This document shows positions 1 to 8,619 of a stretch of 64,000 nucleotides of DNA, piece after piece. A program made the position numbers and the translations under genes. The DNA is from Paenibacillus pedocola. GTDB lineage: Bacteria; Bacillota; Bacilli; Paenibacillales; Paenibacillaceae. Within the stretch, counting starts at the first letter, position 1. Every line of letters starts with the position of its first letter. The notes beneath the pieces are model-generated. The model saw nothing but the letters and a program-made list of their open reading frames with translations. It did not search any database and was not told where the DNA came from. The DNA is taken from the NCBI RefSeq assembly GCF_031599675.1, contig NZ_CP134223.1, positions 930,001 to 994,000 on the forward strand, in the 5' to 3' direction.

Positions 1-1232
1 ACTTCGAGGAGAACATGGGCTGGGGCTGGAAGGAAAAGCTCAGTTCTGAGATCCGCGACACGCTATGGGCAGCATACGAAGAGATTTTCCACCGCATTCT
101 GCCGGAGGCGGTAGCAGCCTATCATCCGGGTGTTGATTACTGGCCGTCCTCTCCGCTCCGTGAACGTACTAATAATATAGACCAGCATTCGACGCGGATT
201 ACGGGCGAAGGGGACATTCATTATTGGGGCGTATGGCACGGTATTGAACCTTTTGAGAACTATAACGTCAAGGTGGGCCGCTTCATGAGCGAATACGGCT
301 TCCAGTCCTTCCCGGAGCTGAAATCGGTGCTGAGCTATGCGGAGGAAGCTGACATGGAGCTGGAATCGGAAGTGATGCTGGCGCACCAGAAGAACGGTCG
401 CGGGAATCTGCTGATTAAAGAATATATGGACATCTATCTGCCGGAGCCAAAGGATTTCAGCTCATTTCTGTATATGAGCCAGATTCTTCAGGCGGAGGCC
501 ATGAGGGTCGCGATTGAAAGCCACCGGAGAAACAAGCCGTACTGCATGGGTACCTTGTACTGGCAGATGAACGACTGCTGGCCCGTAGCTTCCTGGGCAG
601 GGATGGATTACTACGGCCGCTGGAAGGCACTGCAATATACCGCTCGCAAAAGCTTCAAGGATATCCTCCTCTCCATTGAGGAAATGGACGGGGTAAACCT
701 GCAGGTGCATGCAGTATCTGATCTGCGGGAAACGCTGGCCAGTGAGCTGGTGCTCCGGTTGTATGATTTCAGCGGTTCGGTTCTGAAGGAATGGAATCAG
801 TCCGTGCAGCTGGCTGCCGATTCGGCGGCGGTGGTATTCACCGTGCCTGCTGCCGAATTGCTGGAGGGCAATGATCCTAAGCAGGTGGTGCTGGTAGCTT
901 CTTTGCTGGCCGAGGGCTCCCTGCTGGAGCAGAAAGAGCATTACTTCGCTGCGGCTAAAGAGATCAAGCTGAGTCAGCCTGCACTTACAGTGGCTGAGGT
1001 TCCGGGCAGCGGCGGCCTAAGCTTCACGGTCAGCAGCGATGTGCTGGCCAGAGGGGTGTATTTGACGGCGGAAGAGGAAGGCATCTTCTCCGACAACTTC
1101 TTCGATCTGCTTCCGGGCGAGCCAAAGACGGTGCAATTCTCGCTGCGCGGCAGCGGAGAGCAGGACTTTATCCCGGCTGCACCAAAAGGTCTTGAAGTCC
1201 GCTCGATGGCTGATTATGTGAAAGAAGCCTGA
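1..1232 (+). CDS. beta-mannosidase, GH2 family (C-terminal part; 5' end outside window)
   Basis: Glycoside hydrolase that removes mannose from the non-reducing end of beta-mannosides, probably in the cytoplasm on imported oligosaccharides. The reading frame is already open at base 3, so the gene starts upstream; about 410 residues are visible, roughly the C-terminal half of a family that usually has about 820. Visible marks are GDIHYWGVWHG, then MSEYGFQSFPEL, whose Glu (codon 291-293) matches the GH2 nucleophile, and GTLYWQMNDCWPVASW, all typical of bacterial GH2 mannosidases. A beta-sandwich-like tail follows. The alpha-galactosidase gene lies 386 bases downstream on the same strand, which fits joint use on galactomannan. 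A GH2 enzyme with another beta-glycoside specificity is possible but less likely. Confidence 0.85.
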   Translation, partial: FEENMGWGWKEKLSSEIRDTLWAAYEEIFHRILPEAVAAYHPGVDYWPSSPLRERTNNIDQHSTRITGEGDIHYWGVWHGIEPFENYNVKVGRFMSEYGFQSFPELKSVLSYAEEADMELESEVMLAHQKNGRGNLLIKEYMDIYLPEPKDFSSFLYMSQILQAEAMRVAIESHRRNKPYCMGTLYWQMNDCWPVASWAGMDYYGRWKALQYTARKSFKDILLSIEEMDGVNLQVHAVSDLRETLASELVLRLYDFSGSVLKEWNQSVQLAADSAAVVFTVPAAELLEGNDPKQVVLVASLLAEGSLLEQKEHYFAAAKEIKLSQPALTVAEVPGSGGLSFTVSSDVLARGVYLTAEEEGIFSDNFFDLLPGEPKTVQFSLRGSGEQDFIPAAPKGLEVRSMADYVKEA

Positions 1233-1282
1233 TACGCCTGGACCGAGGCTGAACAGAGCAGTATGCATCTCTGGGCGAACTA

Positions 1283-1556
1283 GCGGAAATAGAGGGAAAA
1301 ATCCCTCTGAATCCGGCCTAGGCGAGGGGATTGGCAGAAATAGAGGGAAAAATCCCTTTGAATCGGGCCTAGGCGTGGGGATTGGCGGAAATAGAGGGGA
1401 AAATCCCTCTGAATCCGGCCTGCGCGCGTGGATTGGTGGAAATAGAGGGAAAAATCCCTCTGAATCCGGGCTACACGGGCGAAATGGCGGAAATAGAGGG
1501 AATAGTACCTTTGATTTTGGACTGCGCGCGGGAACTGGCGGAATAAGGGGTAGCTG
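1283..1556 (+). repeat. 51-bp tandem array A (about 5.3 units)
   Basis: Units begin with GCGGAAATAGAGGG or a near variant at 1283, 1334, 1385, 1436, 1487 and 1538, an exact period of 51 bases. The first units contain the inverted repeat AGAGGGAAAAATCCCTCT (1291-1308 in unit 1), which could fold into a hairpin. The last units diverge toward AGTACCTTTGATTTTGG, which resembles array B downstream of the next gene. The array fills most of the 386-base gap between the mannosidase and alpha-galactosidase genes. Because 51 is divisible by three it leaves open reading frames on both strands, which I regard as by-products. Confidence 0.93.
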
Positions 1557-1618
1557 AACAAATTGCACGCTGCCATTAAAGAACATATAACAATATTCAG
1601 GAGAGAAGGAACCGGACC

Positions 1619-3778
1619 ATGGCCATTTGGGTACAGGAAGACAAGGGGACATTTCATTTACAGAGTAAGGGTATGAGTTATATTATCGGTCTTTTTAATA
1701 ACTATCCGATGCACGTGTACTGGGGCAAAAAACTGCGCCATGACAGCAATCTGGAGGGCTTGCCGCATTTGGGGGTGGGCACTGCGCTGGACCGGCTTCC
1801 GCAGGAATACCCGCAGTACGGTACTGGGGATTACCGTGTGCCGGCTTATCAGGTCAAGCTGGAGGACGGCACGCGAATTACTGAGCTGCACTATACCGGT
1901 TACCGTGTACTGCCGGGCAAGCCGCAGCTTGCCGGACTTCCGTCCGTGTATGTGGAGTCCCCGGAAGAAGCGGATACGCTGGAAATTACGCTGCGCGATG
2001 ATTACGCGTCGCTGAATGTCATTTTGCGTTATACCGTTTACCGCGACACGGACGTTATTGCCCGCTCGGTAGAATTCGTCAATGACGGCGGGGCGCAGCT
2101 CGATCTGCTGCGCGCACTGAGCGCTTCCGTTGATTTTCCGGAGGACAGCCAGTTTGACCTGATCTATCTCTCCGGCGGCTGGTCACGGGAGGCGGACCTG
2201 ACCCGCAGACGGCTGGAACAGGGCACGACGGCGCTGCAGTCCCGCCGGGGAATGAGCAGCCATCAGCACAACCCGTTCGCCGCACTGGCTAAGCCGGGTA
2301 CCGACGAGCACCAGGGCGAAGTGTACGGCTTCTCACTGGTCTATAGCGGCGGATTCGCAGCTGAAGCCGAGGTGGATGCCTTCGGACATACCCGTCTGTG
2401 CATGGGTCTGAATCCTTTTGATTTCTCCTGGCGTCTGGCTCCGGGCGAACGCTTCCAGACTCCCGAAGTCGTTATGGTCTACTCAAATGAAGGGCTCGGA
2501 GGCATGTCGCGGACGTATCACCGCCTGTACCGTACGCGCCTGGTGAGAGGAACATTCCGTGATAAGGAACGGCCAATCCTCGTGAATAACTGGGAAGCGA
2601 CCTACTTCAATTTCAATGCCGACAAGCTGGTGGATATTGCCGCCGAAGGCTCGAAGCTGGGCATTGAGCTGTTTGTGCTTGATGATGGCTGGTTCGGCAA
2701 GCGCGATGCTGACAACTCCTCGCTCGGCGACTGGACCGAGGATCTGCGCAAGCTGCCGGGTGGACTGGCCGATGTGGCGAAGCGGGTCAACGACCTGGGC
2801 ATGCAGTTCGGCCTTTGGGTAGAGCCGGAAATGATCTCGCCAGATAGCGATTTGTACCGCGCCCATCCGGACTGGTGCCTCCATGTGCCGGGACGCCGCC
2901 GCACCGAAGCCCGCTGGCAGCTGGTGCTCGATCTTACGCGCGCAGAAGTGCGCGAGTACGTTTACAATGCACTGAGCAAAATCTTCTCCACGGTGCCGAT
3001 TGCCTATGTCAAATGGGATATGAACCGCAACCTGACGGAGATAGGTTCGGCTGAACTGCCGGCGGAGCGCCAGGGGGAAACTGCCCACCGTTATGTGCTC
3101 GGGCTGTACGAGCTGATTGATCGCCTGACGGCGGACTTCCCGCATATTCTGTTCGAGAGCTGCTCCAGCGGCGGCGGACGTTTCGACCCGGGTATGCTCT
3201 ACTATATGCCGCAGACCTGGACGAGCGATGACACCGATGCGGCGGAACGCCTGAAGATACAGTACGGCACCAGTCTGGTGTATCCGGTCAGCGCAATGGG
3301 CGCGCATGTCTCCGCAGTTCCGAATCATCAGGTCGGCCGCGTTACGCCGCTGTCCTTCCGCGGGGATGTCGCCATGTCCGGCAACTTCGGCTATGAGCTT
3401 GACCTGACGAAATTCACCGACGAGGAGAAAGAGCTCGTTAAAGAGCAGGTAGCGAATTACAAGGAAATCCGCAGTCTTGTGCAGCAGGGCAACCTGTACC
3501 GTCTGCAAAGCCCATTCGAGGGTAATGAAACGGCTTGGATGTTCGTCTCGGACGATCAGAGCGAAGCATTGGTCTATTACTTCCGGGTCATGGCTGTGCC
3601 TTACCCGGCACGCCGGACGCTGAAGCTCCGTGGCCTCAACCCGGACACCGATTATACGGTGCTGGATAGCGGTGAGGTCTTCGGCGGCGACCGGCTGATG
3701 CAGGCCGGGCTAGCGCTGCCTGATATCCAGCGCGACTACGTGAGCGGATGCTTCCACCTGAAGGCACAATATAATTAG
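1619..3778 (+). CDS. alpha-galactosidase, GH36 family
   Basis: Hydrolyses terminal alpha-1,6-galactose from raffinose-type sugars and galactomannan oligosaccharides; no signal peptide, so intracellular. The 719 residues match the usual length of bacterial GH36 enzymes. An N-terminal beta-rich domain is followed by the barrel with FVLDDGWFGKRDADNSSLGDW, then YVKWDMNRNLTE with the predicted nucleophile D467, FESCSSGGGRFDPGM, and WTSDDTDAAERL with the predicted acid/base D537; the 70-residue spacing agrees with characterised GH36 members. The start at 1619 follows AGGAGAGAAGG with good spacing. Two copies of a 51-bp repeat array flank the gene. It probably works with the upstream mannosidase on galactomannan fragments. 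Family assignment is firm; the exact natural substrate is inference. Confidence 0.95.
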   Translation: MAIWVQEDKGTFHLQSKGMSYIIGLFNNYPMHVYWGKKLRHDSNLEGLPHLGVGTALDRLPQEYPQYGTGDYRVPAYQVKLEDGTRITELHYTGYRVLPGKPQLAGLPSVYVESPEEADTLEITLRDDYASLNVILRYTVYRDTDVIARSVEFVNDGGAQLDLLRALSASVDFPEDSQFDLIYLSGGWSREADLTRRRLEQGTTALQSRRGMSSHQHNPFAALAKPGTDEHQGEVYGFSLVYSGGFAAEAEVDAFGHTRLCMGLNPFDFSWRLAPGERFQTPEVVMVYSNEGLGGMSRTYHRLYRTRLVRGTFRDKERPILVNNWEATYFNFNADKLVDIAAEGSKLGIELFVLDDGWFGKRDADNSSLGDWTEDLRKLPGGLADVAKRVNDLGMQFGLWVEPEMISPDSDLYRAHPDWCLHVPGRRRTEARWQLVLDLTRAEVREYVYNALSKIFSTVPIAYVKWDMNRNLTEIGSAELPAERQGETAHRYVLGLYELIDRLTADFPHILFESCSSGGGRFDPGMLYYMPQTWTSDDTDAAERLKIQYGTSLVYPVSAMGAHVSAVPNHQVGRVTPLSFRGDVAMSGNFGYELDLTKFTDEEKELVKEQVANYKEIRSLVQQGNLYRLQSPFEGNETAWMFVSDDQSEALVYYFRVMAVPYPARRTLKLRGLNPDTDYTVLDSGEVFGGDRLMQAGLALPDIQRDYVSGCFHLKAQYN

Positions 3779-3830
3779 CATCTCAGGGAATGAGGGAAGC
3801 CGGGGAAACCTGGCTTCTTTTATTTTGGAC

Positions 3831-4060
3831 GAGGACAATATGGTGAAATTAAAGGTAGAAGTGCTTTTGATTTCAGCACATGTGGCCAATATGGTGGAAT
3901 AAGAAGCTTAAGTGTTTTTGAATTTGCTATACGAGGACAATATGGTGAAATCAGAAGCAGAAGTACCTTTGATTTCAGCGCACGCAGGCAATCTGGTCAA
4001 ATGAAGTGTAAAAGTACTTTTGAATCTGGCGTATGCGGTCAGATGGCGACCGAGCGCTGA
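3831..4060 (+). repeat. 51-bp tandem array B (about 4.4 degenerate units)
   Basis: Related motifs GAGGACAATATGGTGAAAT, GTGGCCAATATGGTGGAAT and variants start at 3831, 3882, 3933, 3984 and 4035, again exactly 51 bases apart. Aligned in phase, the unit resembles array A (GG-GAAAT-A-AGG and CTTTTGATTT match the last unit of A), and both arrays have the same orientation. The hairpin of array A is eroded here. Bases 3779-3830 upstream hold only a short GGCTTC/GAAGCC-type hairpin-like stretch and 4061-4172 downstream show nothing recognisable. Confidence 0.85.
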
Positions 4061-4172
4061 AACTACTGGCTTTTATGGGCAAACGGGGACGGTTTTTCCT
4101 GATCAATCCACAATAACATAACGGTTAATGTTCGTGTTTGGCGTTACTTTCATGTTAGATTTAGCTTTTTTC

Positions 4173-4201
4173 TTGCTGGAAATACGATAGTTATGTATAA
4201 T
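4173..4201 (+). promoter_or_regulatory. sigma-A-type promoter of the MpsC-like gene
   Basis: TTGCTG at 4173-4178 and TATAAT at 4196-4201 are separated by 17 bases. The predicted start of transcription is near 4208, giving a leader of about 45 bases before the ATG at 4254. Confidence 0.65.
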
Positions 4202-4253
4202 AGCAATTAATCTCGATGTGATTGTACGATATTCTGTTTTCGAAGGTGGTTTC

Positions 4254-4598
4254 ATGGCAGAACTGGAAAACAGCGAGCAGAAGAAGAAGATGTGCCAGAT
4301 CTACAATGAGATCTCCAAGGAATTGTTTGGTTTCGGGACGACCTTGCTCCGCGTAACTGTCGATCAGCGGGTCATTACCTTTCACGCCAAGCACCGCAGA
4401 TCTCCCCGGTCGGCTGCCCTTGAAGGCGAAGCGCCGGAGCTGAAGCAGGAAGTGGATTTTCGGATGTCGATGCTGTTTAAGAAGAGATTCAAGGAAAGAC
4501 TTGAAGCAGAAATGGGCTTAACGCTTGAGGTTCTGCTCAGGGATTACGATGCACCGACCCAGTGGGCTTTTACGAACATGATACTGGCCGGAGATTGA
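4254..4598 (+). CDS. MpsC-like (DUF2294) small protein
   Basis: A soluble protein of 114 residues. It aligns by eye with the protein encoded at 62198-62572: both have a QIYNEIS/RIYNEIN motif near the N terminus, a basic FKKRFKERLEAEMG / FKTQIKQAFMDEF helix, and LRDYD/LKDYD before the C terminus. This pattern is that of the DUF2294 family, now linked to MpsC of the staphylococcal membrane-potential-generating system MpsABC; that link is family knowledge and the role here is unproven. No mpsA or mpsB gene is in the window. I chose ATG 4254 because GAAGGTGG lies just upstream; an in-frame GTG at 4218 would add 12 residues but has no good ribosome binding site. A terminator follows at 4698. Confidence 0.8.
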   Translation: MAELENSEQKKKMCQIYNEISKELFGFGTTLLRVTVDQRVITFHAKHRRSPRSAALEGEAPELKQEVDFRMSMLFKKRFKERLEAEMGLTLEVLLRDYDAPTQWAFTNMILAGD

Positions 4599-4697
4599 CA
4601 ATTTAAACATGATATTAGCGGATTTTTGCTTTTGATCTATCTTAAGCGAAGACCGTCCTTTTATAACGGGGTAGCTCTTTTGCTTTGTTTACACAAA

Positions 4698-4739
4698 GAA
4701 AAGTGTTCTTGTTCCTACAAGAATGCTTTTCTTTTTTTT
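4698..4739 (+). terminator. rho-independent terminator after the MpsC-like gene
   Basis: AAAAGTGTTCTTG pairs imperfectly with CAAGAATGCTTTT across a 6-base loop and runs into CTTTTTTTT. The rest of the gap from 4599 to 4905 shows no convincing riboswitch or gene; an open frame at 4685-4879 begins inside the terminator and has no ribosome binding site. Confidence 0.8.
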
Positions 4740-4905
4740 ATGAAAAAATAAGGGGAATCAGATGTTTATTACCAACAGGGGGTGCTGCTGATCCGTTTTA
4801 CGCTGCCGATTGCTTCGATAAGAGACTGACAGAACATGCCGGATTTGCAGGAAGAACGCTGGATTTGTACACATATTAGGACTACATTCGGGAGGTTATT
4901 TACTA

Positions 4906-5994
4906 ATGAAAAAGATCATGACTACCGGCCTTGCACTGGCCCTGACTTCAATGCTGGCCGCTTGCGGCGCAAACAATACTGCGACGAACAACACCAGTAC
5001 TAATAATGCGGCTGCACCGGAAGCTACATCAGCGGGAGAACCGTCAGAGTTGGTGATTTCCACCTGGGGATTCTCGGAAGATTTCTTCAAAGAATCGGTC
5101 TATGCGCCGTTTGAGAAAGAGCACAATGTGAAAATTGTGGTGGAAATCGGCAACAACGCCGAGCGCCTGAACAAAATCCGCCAGGGCAGCTCCGATGTGG
5201 ATGTGGTGTATCTGTCCGACTATTATGCGCAGCAGGCGATTAATGAAGGGCTGTTCGAAACGATCGACAGCAGCAAGATCCCGAATATCCAGAACATTTA
5301 TGATATCGCCAAAGCGCCGCTGGGTGCAGAATATGGCCCTGCGTATACGATCGGACGACTGGGAATTGCCTATAATCCGGCTCTCACCCAAGGTGACGTA
5401 ACGACCTGGAGCGATCTGTGGACCAAGTTCGATAAGAACCTGGCGATGCCGGCAATTACAGCTACAGCAGGTCCGATGGTGGTAGATGCGGCCTCTCTTG
5501 CAGCAGGTAATGCGGACTTCAATGAAGATACTGCGTTCACAAAGCTGAAAGAGCTGGACAAGAATGTTGTGAAATATTACAGCCAGACCTCCGAGTATGT
5601 GAACATGTTCGGCCAGGAGGAAATCGCCGGCGGCCCGATTATGGAAATGTACTTCAAGGATCTGCAGGCTGCTGTGCCTGATGCCAAATTCGTAGCACCA
5701 TCTGACGGCGCCTATGCCGTAATGAATACTGTTAACGTCGTTAAAGGCAGCGACAATAAAGAGCTTGCCGAAGAGTTCATCAACTGGCAGCTGAGCGAGG
5801 AAGTGCAGACAGCATCTGCCAAAGCCAAGGTGGATTCCCCGGTAAACACGAAGGTGGTGCTGACAGCTGAAGAAGCGGCAGGTGTGACTTACGGAACGGA
5901 TGTTATCAGCAAGCTGCGCAAGCTGGATATGTCGTTCGTGAATGAACACATTACGGAGTGGACCGACCGCTTCAACCGCGAGATTGGCGGCTAA
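4906..5994 (+). CDS. ABC transporter substrate-binding lipoprotein, PotD-like
   Basis: Extracytoplasmic solute receptor of the importer encoded downstream. A lipoprotein signal with the box MLAAC (Cys20) is followed by an Asn/Thr-rich linker and a type II binding fold (LVISTWGFSEDFF, FEKEHNVKIVVEIGNNAERLNKIRQG, VDVVYLSDYYAQQAINEGL) as in spermidine/putrescine and related receptors. The 362 residues are typical. The start follows GGGAGG. The gene is first in a tight operon with nucleoside hydrolase, two permeases, an ATPase and adenine deaminase, so a nucleoside or purine-containing ligand is more likely than a polyamine; that is inference from context. Polyamine or thiamine-like ligands remain alternatives. 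Confidence 0.88.
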   Translation: MKKIMTTGLALALTSMLAACGANNTATNNTSTNNAAAPEATSAGEPSELVISTWGFSEDFFKESVYAPFEKEHNVKIVVEIGNNAERLNKIRQGSSDVDVVYLSDYYAQQAINEGLFETIDSSKIPNIQNIYDIAKAPLGAEYGPAYTIGRLGIAYNPALTQGDVTTWSDLWTKFDKNLAMPAITATAGPMVVDAASLAAGNADFNEDTAFTKLKELDKNVVKYYSQTSEYVNMFGQEEIAGGPIMEMYFKDLQAAVPDAKFVAPSDGAYAVMNTVNVVKGSDNKELAEEFINWQLSEEVQTASAKAKVDSPVNTKVVLTAEEAAGVTYGTDVISKLRKLDMSFVNEHITEWTDRFNREIGG

Positions 5995-5996
5995 GG

Positions 5997-6950
5997 ATGA
6001 AGGGGCGTAAAAAAGTCATTCTGGATGTAGATACCGGAGTGGATGATGCGCTGGCCATTATGCTGGCAGTGACGAGCGGGCAGCTCGACATTGTCGGAAT
6101 CACCACGGTTAGCGGCAATGTCTCGCTGGAGCAGGCAACCCTCAACACCTGCAAAATTCTCGAACTGCTCGGCGTATCCGGGCAGATTCCGGTCTACCGC
6201 GGAGCTGACAAGCCGCTGGTCCGCGATACTATGTTCGAGCATCGCGTACACGGTTCGGATGGTATCGGCGGTGCACTGGGCGATATGCGGATAACGAAGC
6301 AGGCAGAAGCAGAGCGGGCAGAAGACTTCATGATCCGCCAGCTACAGGAGCAGCCAGGCGAGATCACGCTGATTATGACTGCGCCGCTAACCAATCTGGC
6401 GCGTGCATTGCACAAATGCCCGGAGCTTACGCAGTATGCCGCCGAGGTCATTGTAATGGGCGGCGTCGTACAGGGCTTCGGCAATATTACGCCGACAGCG
6501 GAATACAACATGTATGTTGATCCGGAAGCGGCCAAGCTGGTGCTGGCGGCCGGGTTCCCCCGGCTGACGCTGGTCGGGCTGGATGTTACCCGCCGGGCGC
6601 TGCTAAGCGCAGATGATATACAGAAGCTGCAGATTCCGGCAATCCGTGAGTATGTGGAGGGAAGCACTGCGGACTACCGCACGCGGTACTTTGAACGAAA
6701 CGGTGTGCAGGCTTGTGCCCTGCATGACCCGCTGGCAGTTGGCGTGGCGCTGAACCGCGGGTTCGTCACCGCGCACGATTACTATGTAGACGTGGAGACC
6801 CGCAGCGAGCTGTGCGACGGCCAGACGGTCTGTGATTTCCAGAACCGGCTGGGTAAGCCTGCGAATGCCGCTGTCTGCCTGGAGGTGGACGCGCCCGCTT
6901 TTCTGGAATGCTTCATTAATAGCTTGAACAAGCTTGAACCAAGAGCCTAA
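5997..6950 (+). CDS. nucleoside hydrolase (IUNH/Rih family)
   Basis: Cleaves the N-glycosidic bond of ribonucleosides to free base and ribose in the cytoplasm. The N terminus VILDVDTGVDDALA carries the calcium-binding Asp cluster (D10, D12, D16, D17); later marks are the TAPLTNLA segment, VIVMGGVVQGFGNITPTAEYNMYVDPEAA, GLDVTRR and ALHDPLAV, the last with the conserved Asp of the active site. Length 317 residues is normal. ATG 5997 lies two bases after the receptor stop codon, so translation is probably coupled; an in-frame upstream start would overlap the receptor gene. The neighbours supply import and adenine deamination, giving a complete nucleoside-to-base route. Confidence 0.92.
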   Translation: MKGRKKVILDVDTGVDDALAIMLAVTSGQLDIVGITTVSGNVSLEQATLNTCKILELLGVSGQIPVYRGADKPLVRDTMFEHRVHGSDGIGGALGDMRITKQAEAERAEDFMIRQLQEQPGEITLIMTAPLTNLARALHKCPELTQYAAEVIVMGGVVQGFGNITPTAEYNMYVDPEAAKLVLAAGFPRLTLVGLDVTRRALLSADDIQKLQIPAIREYVEGSTADYRTRYFERNGVQACALHDPLAVGVALNRGFVTAHDYYVDVETRSELCDGQTVCDFQNRLGKPANAAVCLEVDAPAFLECFINSLNKLEPRA

Positions 6951-6978
6951 GAGCCGAAGAAGGACGGAAGTCATTAGA

Positions 6979-7797
6979 ATGAACAAACGAGCCATATATC
7001 TGCTGCTGCCGGGCCTCTTGTTCCTGGCGGCCTTCATGCTGGTCCCGATTACGCTGACCATCGCCTCTACTTTCGTGCAGGACGGGAGGCTGACGCTGGA
7101 AGGGTATCTGCATTTTTTCCGCGACGGGTACTTTAACCGCATCCTGCTGACTACGCTTCGGGTAAGTGTTGTGACCACGCTGGTCTGTATGCTGCTCGGG
7201 TATCCGGCGGCTTATTATATCTCGCGGACCAGCGCCCGCAAAAAGAGCCTTCTGCTGGCGCTGTCGATCTTTCCGCTGTTGACCAGTCCCGTTGTGCGCT
7301 CCTTCAGCTGGATGATTATTCTCGGCAAAAAAGGGCTGATTAATTCCTTTCTGGTCAATACCGGACTGGTCGCGAAGCCCCTGGACATTCTCTATACACC
7401 TGCGGCCATGATGATCGGTCTGGTGCATCTGTTCCTGCCGCTGATTATTATCACTCTGCTTGGAGTGATGGAGAATCTGGATCATGAGCTGGTGCGGGCG
7501 GCACGCAGTCTGGGTGCTTCCCCGTTTGCCGCGTTCCGCAAAATCACCTTCCCGCTGACGGTGCCGGGGCTGATCATCGGCGGAATTCTGGTCTTCGTCG
7601 GCAGCCTCACGGCGTATACCACGCCAGCACTGCTTGGCGGTAAGGAACGGGTAGTATCAACCTTTCTGTATCAGAACGCGATGACGCTGAATGACTGGCA
7701 GGCCGCTTCGGTTATCGCTGTCATTATGATTGTTATTACATTTGTGGTGGTGGGGCTGATGAATGCCTGGGCCAACCGCTTAAATCCGAAGGGGTGA
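6979..7797 (+). CDS. ABC transporter permease, PotB-like
   Basis: Inner-membrane permease subunit of the operon's importer. About six hydrophobic segments are visible, starting with IYLLLPGLLFLAAFMLVPITLTIAS, and the cytoplasmic coupling loop with ELVRAARSLGASPFAAFRKITFPL contains the EAA-type motif that docks to the ATPase. I place the start at ATG 6979 after GAAGGACGG; the upstream TTG at 6934 would overlap the nucleoside hydrolase gene. The 272 residues fit PotB-type permeases. It pairs with the next permease, four bases downstream. Confidence 0.88.
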   Translation: MNKRAIYLLLPGLLFLAAFMLVPITLTIASTFVQDGRLTLEGYLHFFRDGYFNRILLTTLRVSVVTTLVCMLLGYPAAYYISRTSARKKSLLLALSIFPLLTSPVVRSFSWMIILGKKGLINSFLVNTGLVAKPLDILYTPAAMMIGLVHLFLPLIIITLLGVMENLDHELVRAARSLGASPFAAFRKITFPLTVPGLIIGGILVFVGSLTAYTTPALLGGKERVVSTFLYQNAMTLNDWQAASVIAVIMIVITFVVVGLMNAWANRLNPKG

Positions 7798-7801
7798 GAA
7801 C

Positions 7802-8590
7802 ATGAAGGAAGGGAACCGCATGCTGTCACTGTACACGCTGCTGGTCTTTATATTTTTGCTGGGTCCGCTCATCATCATTTCCATTACTTCCTTTGAGCCG
7901 GGCACCGTCCTGAAATTCCCCCCTGAGGGCTTTTCACTGAAATGGTATCAGAACATCTTCGAGGTCAGCGCATTTATGGAGACCTTCAAGACCTCGATTA
8001 TCATCTCGCTGCTCGGCAATCTGCTGGCGCTCCTGGTGGGTGTGCCTGCGGCCTACGCGCTGAGCCGTTACCGGTTCCGCGGGCGGGATACGCTGAATGC
8101 GATTTTCCTGTCCCCGGTGCTGATTCCCGGCATTGTGCTGGGCTTCACGCTGCTGCGCTATCTGATTGTGGTGTACGGGCTGCCGATTGTCGCCGGACTG
8201 CTGATCGGGCATACGGTGATTATGCTGCCTTTTATTATCCGGGTGATCGCTTCGAGTCTGGAGAATTTCGATTTCGCCGTGGAAGAAGCGGCGCAGAGCC
8301 TGGGGGCTTCCAGATTGTATACGTTCTTCAAAGTGGTGCTGCCTAATATCCGTTCCGGGATTCTGGCGGCCATTCTGATCGCTTTTCTGGAATCGTTCAA
8401 CAACGTGGATATATCCGTATTCATGACCGGTCCGGGGATTAGTACCCTGCCGATTCAAATGCTGACCTATGTGCAAAATTACTTCGATCCCACGATTGCC
8501 GCGATTTCGGTCATTCTCATGGTGCTGACGGCAGCGCTGATGTTCATCATTGAGCGGCTGATGGGATTCGCTTATTTCACCAAACGATAG
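7802..8590 (+). CDS. ABC transporter permease, PotC-like
   Basis: Second membrane subunit of the same importer, 262 residues with about six membrane segments. The EAA-type loop reads FAVEEAAQSLGASRLYTFFKVVLPNI. The ribosome binding site GGGGTGAG overlaps the stop codon of the preceding permease gene, showing tight coupling. In the PotABCD family the B and C permeases form a heterodimer over the ATPase dimer; here that arrangement is inferred from gene order. Ligand unknown, probably a nucleoside as argued for the receptor. Confidence 0.88.
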   Translation: MKEGNRMLSLYTLLVFIFLLGPLIIISITSFEPGTVLKFPPEGFSLKWYQNIFEVSAFMETFKTSIIISLLGNLLALLVGVPAAYALSRYRFRGRDTLNAIFLSPVLIPGIVLGFTLLRYLIVVYGLPIVAGLLIGHTVIMLPFIIRVIASSLENFDFAVEEAAQSLGASRLYTFFKVVLPNIRSGILAAILIAFLESFNNVDISVFMTGPGISTLPIQMLTYVQNYFDPTIAAISVILMVLTAALMFIIERLMGFAYFTKR

Positions 8591-8619
8591 CCTATTACAT
8601 GATACGGAGGCCTAACGCA

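Noticed and set aside
1283-1556. CRISPR array
   Set aside because: The units are contiguous and diverged throughout; there are no unique spacers between constant repeats and no cas genes.
1017-1657. Open frames across the first 51-bp array on both strands, with repeated proline- or glycine-rich peptides
   Set aside because: The period is a multiple of three, so a repeat without stops stays open in several frames; no ribosome binding site and no independent domain.
2483-3508. Minus-strand open frame of 341 codons inside the alpha-galactosidase gene
   Set aside because: Antisense shadow of a gene with catalytic motifs on the plus strand.
4685-4879. 64-codon open frame
   Set aside because: Begins within a terminator hairpin, no ribosome binding site, no recognisable protein features.
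4780-4905. TPP or purine riboswitch before the nucleoside operon
   Set aside because: GGGGGTGCTGCTGA looks a little like the start of a TPP element, but the later conserved CCTGATCTGG-type part is missing, and no purine-riboswitch core is present.
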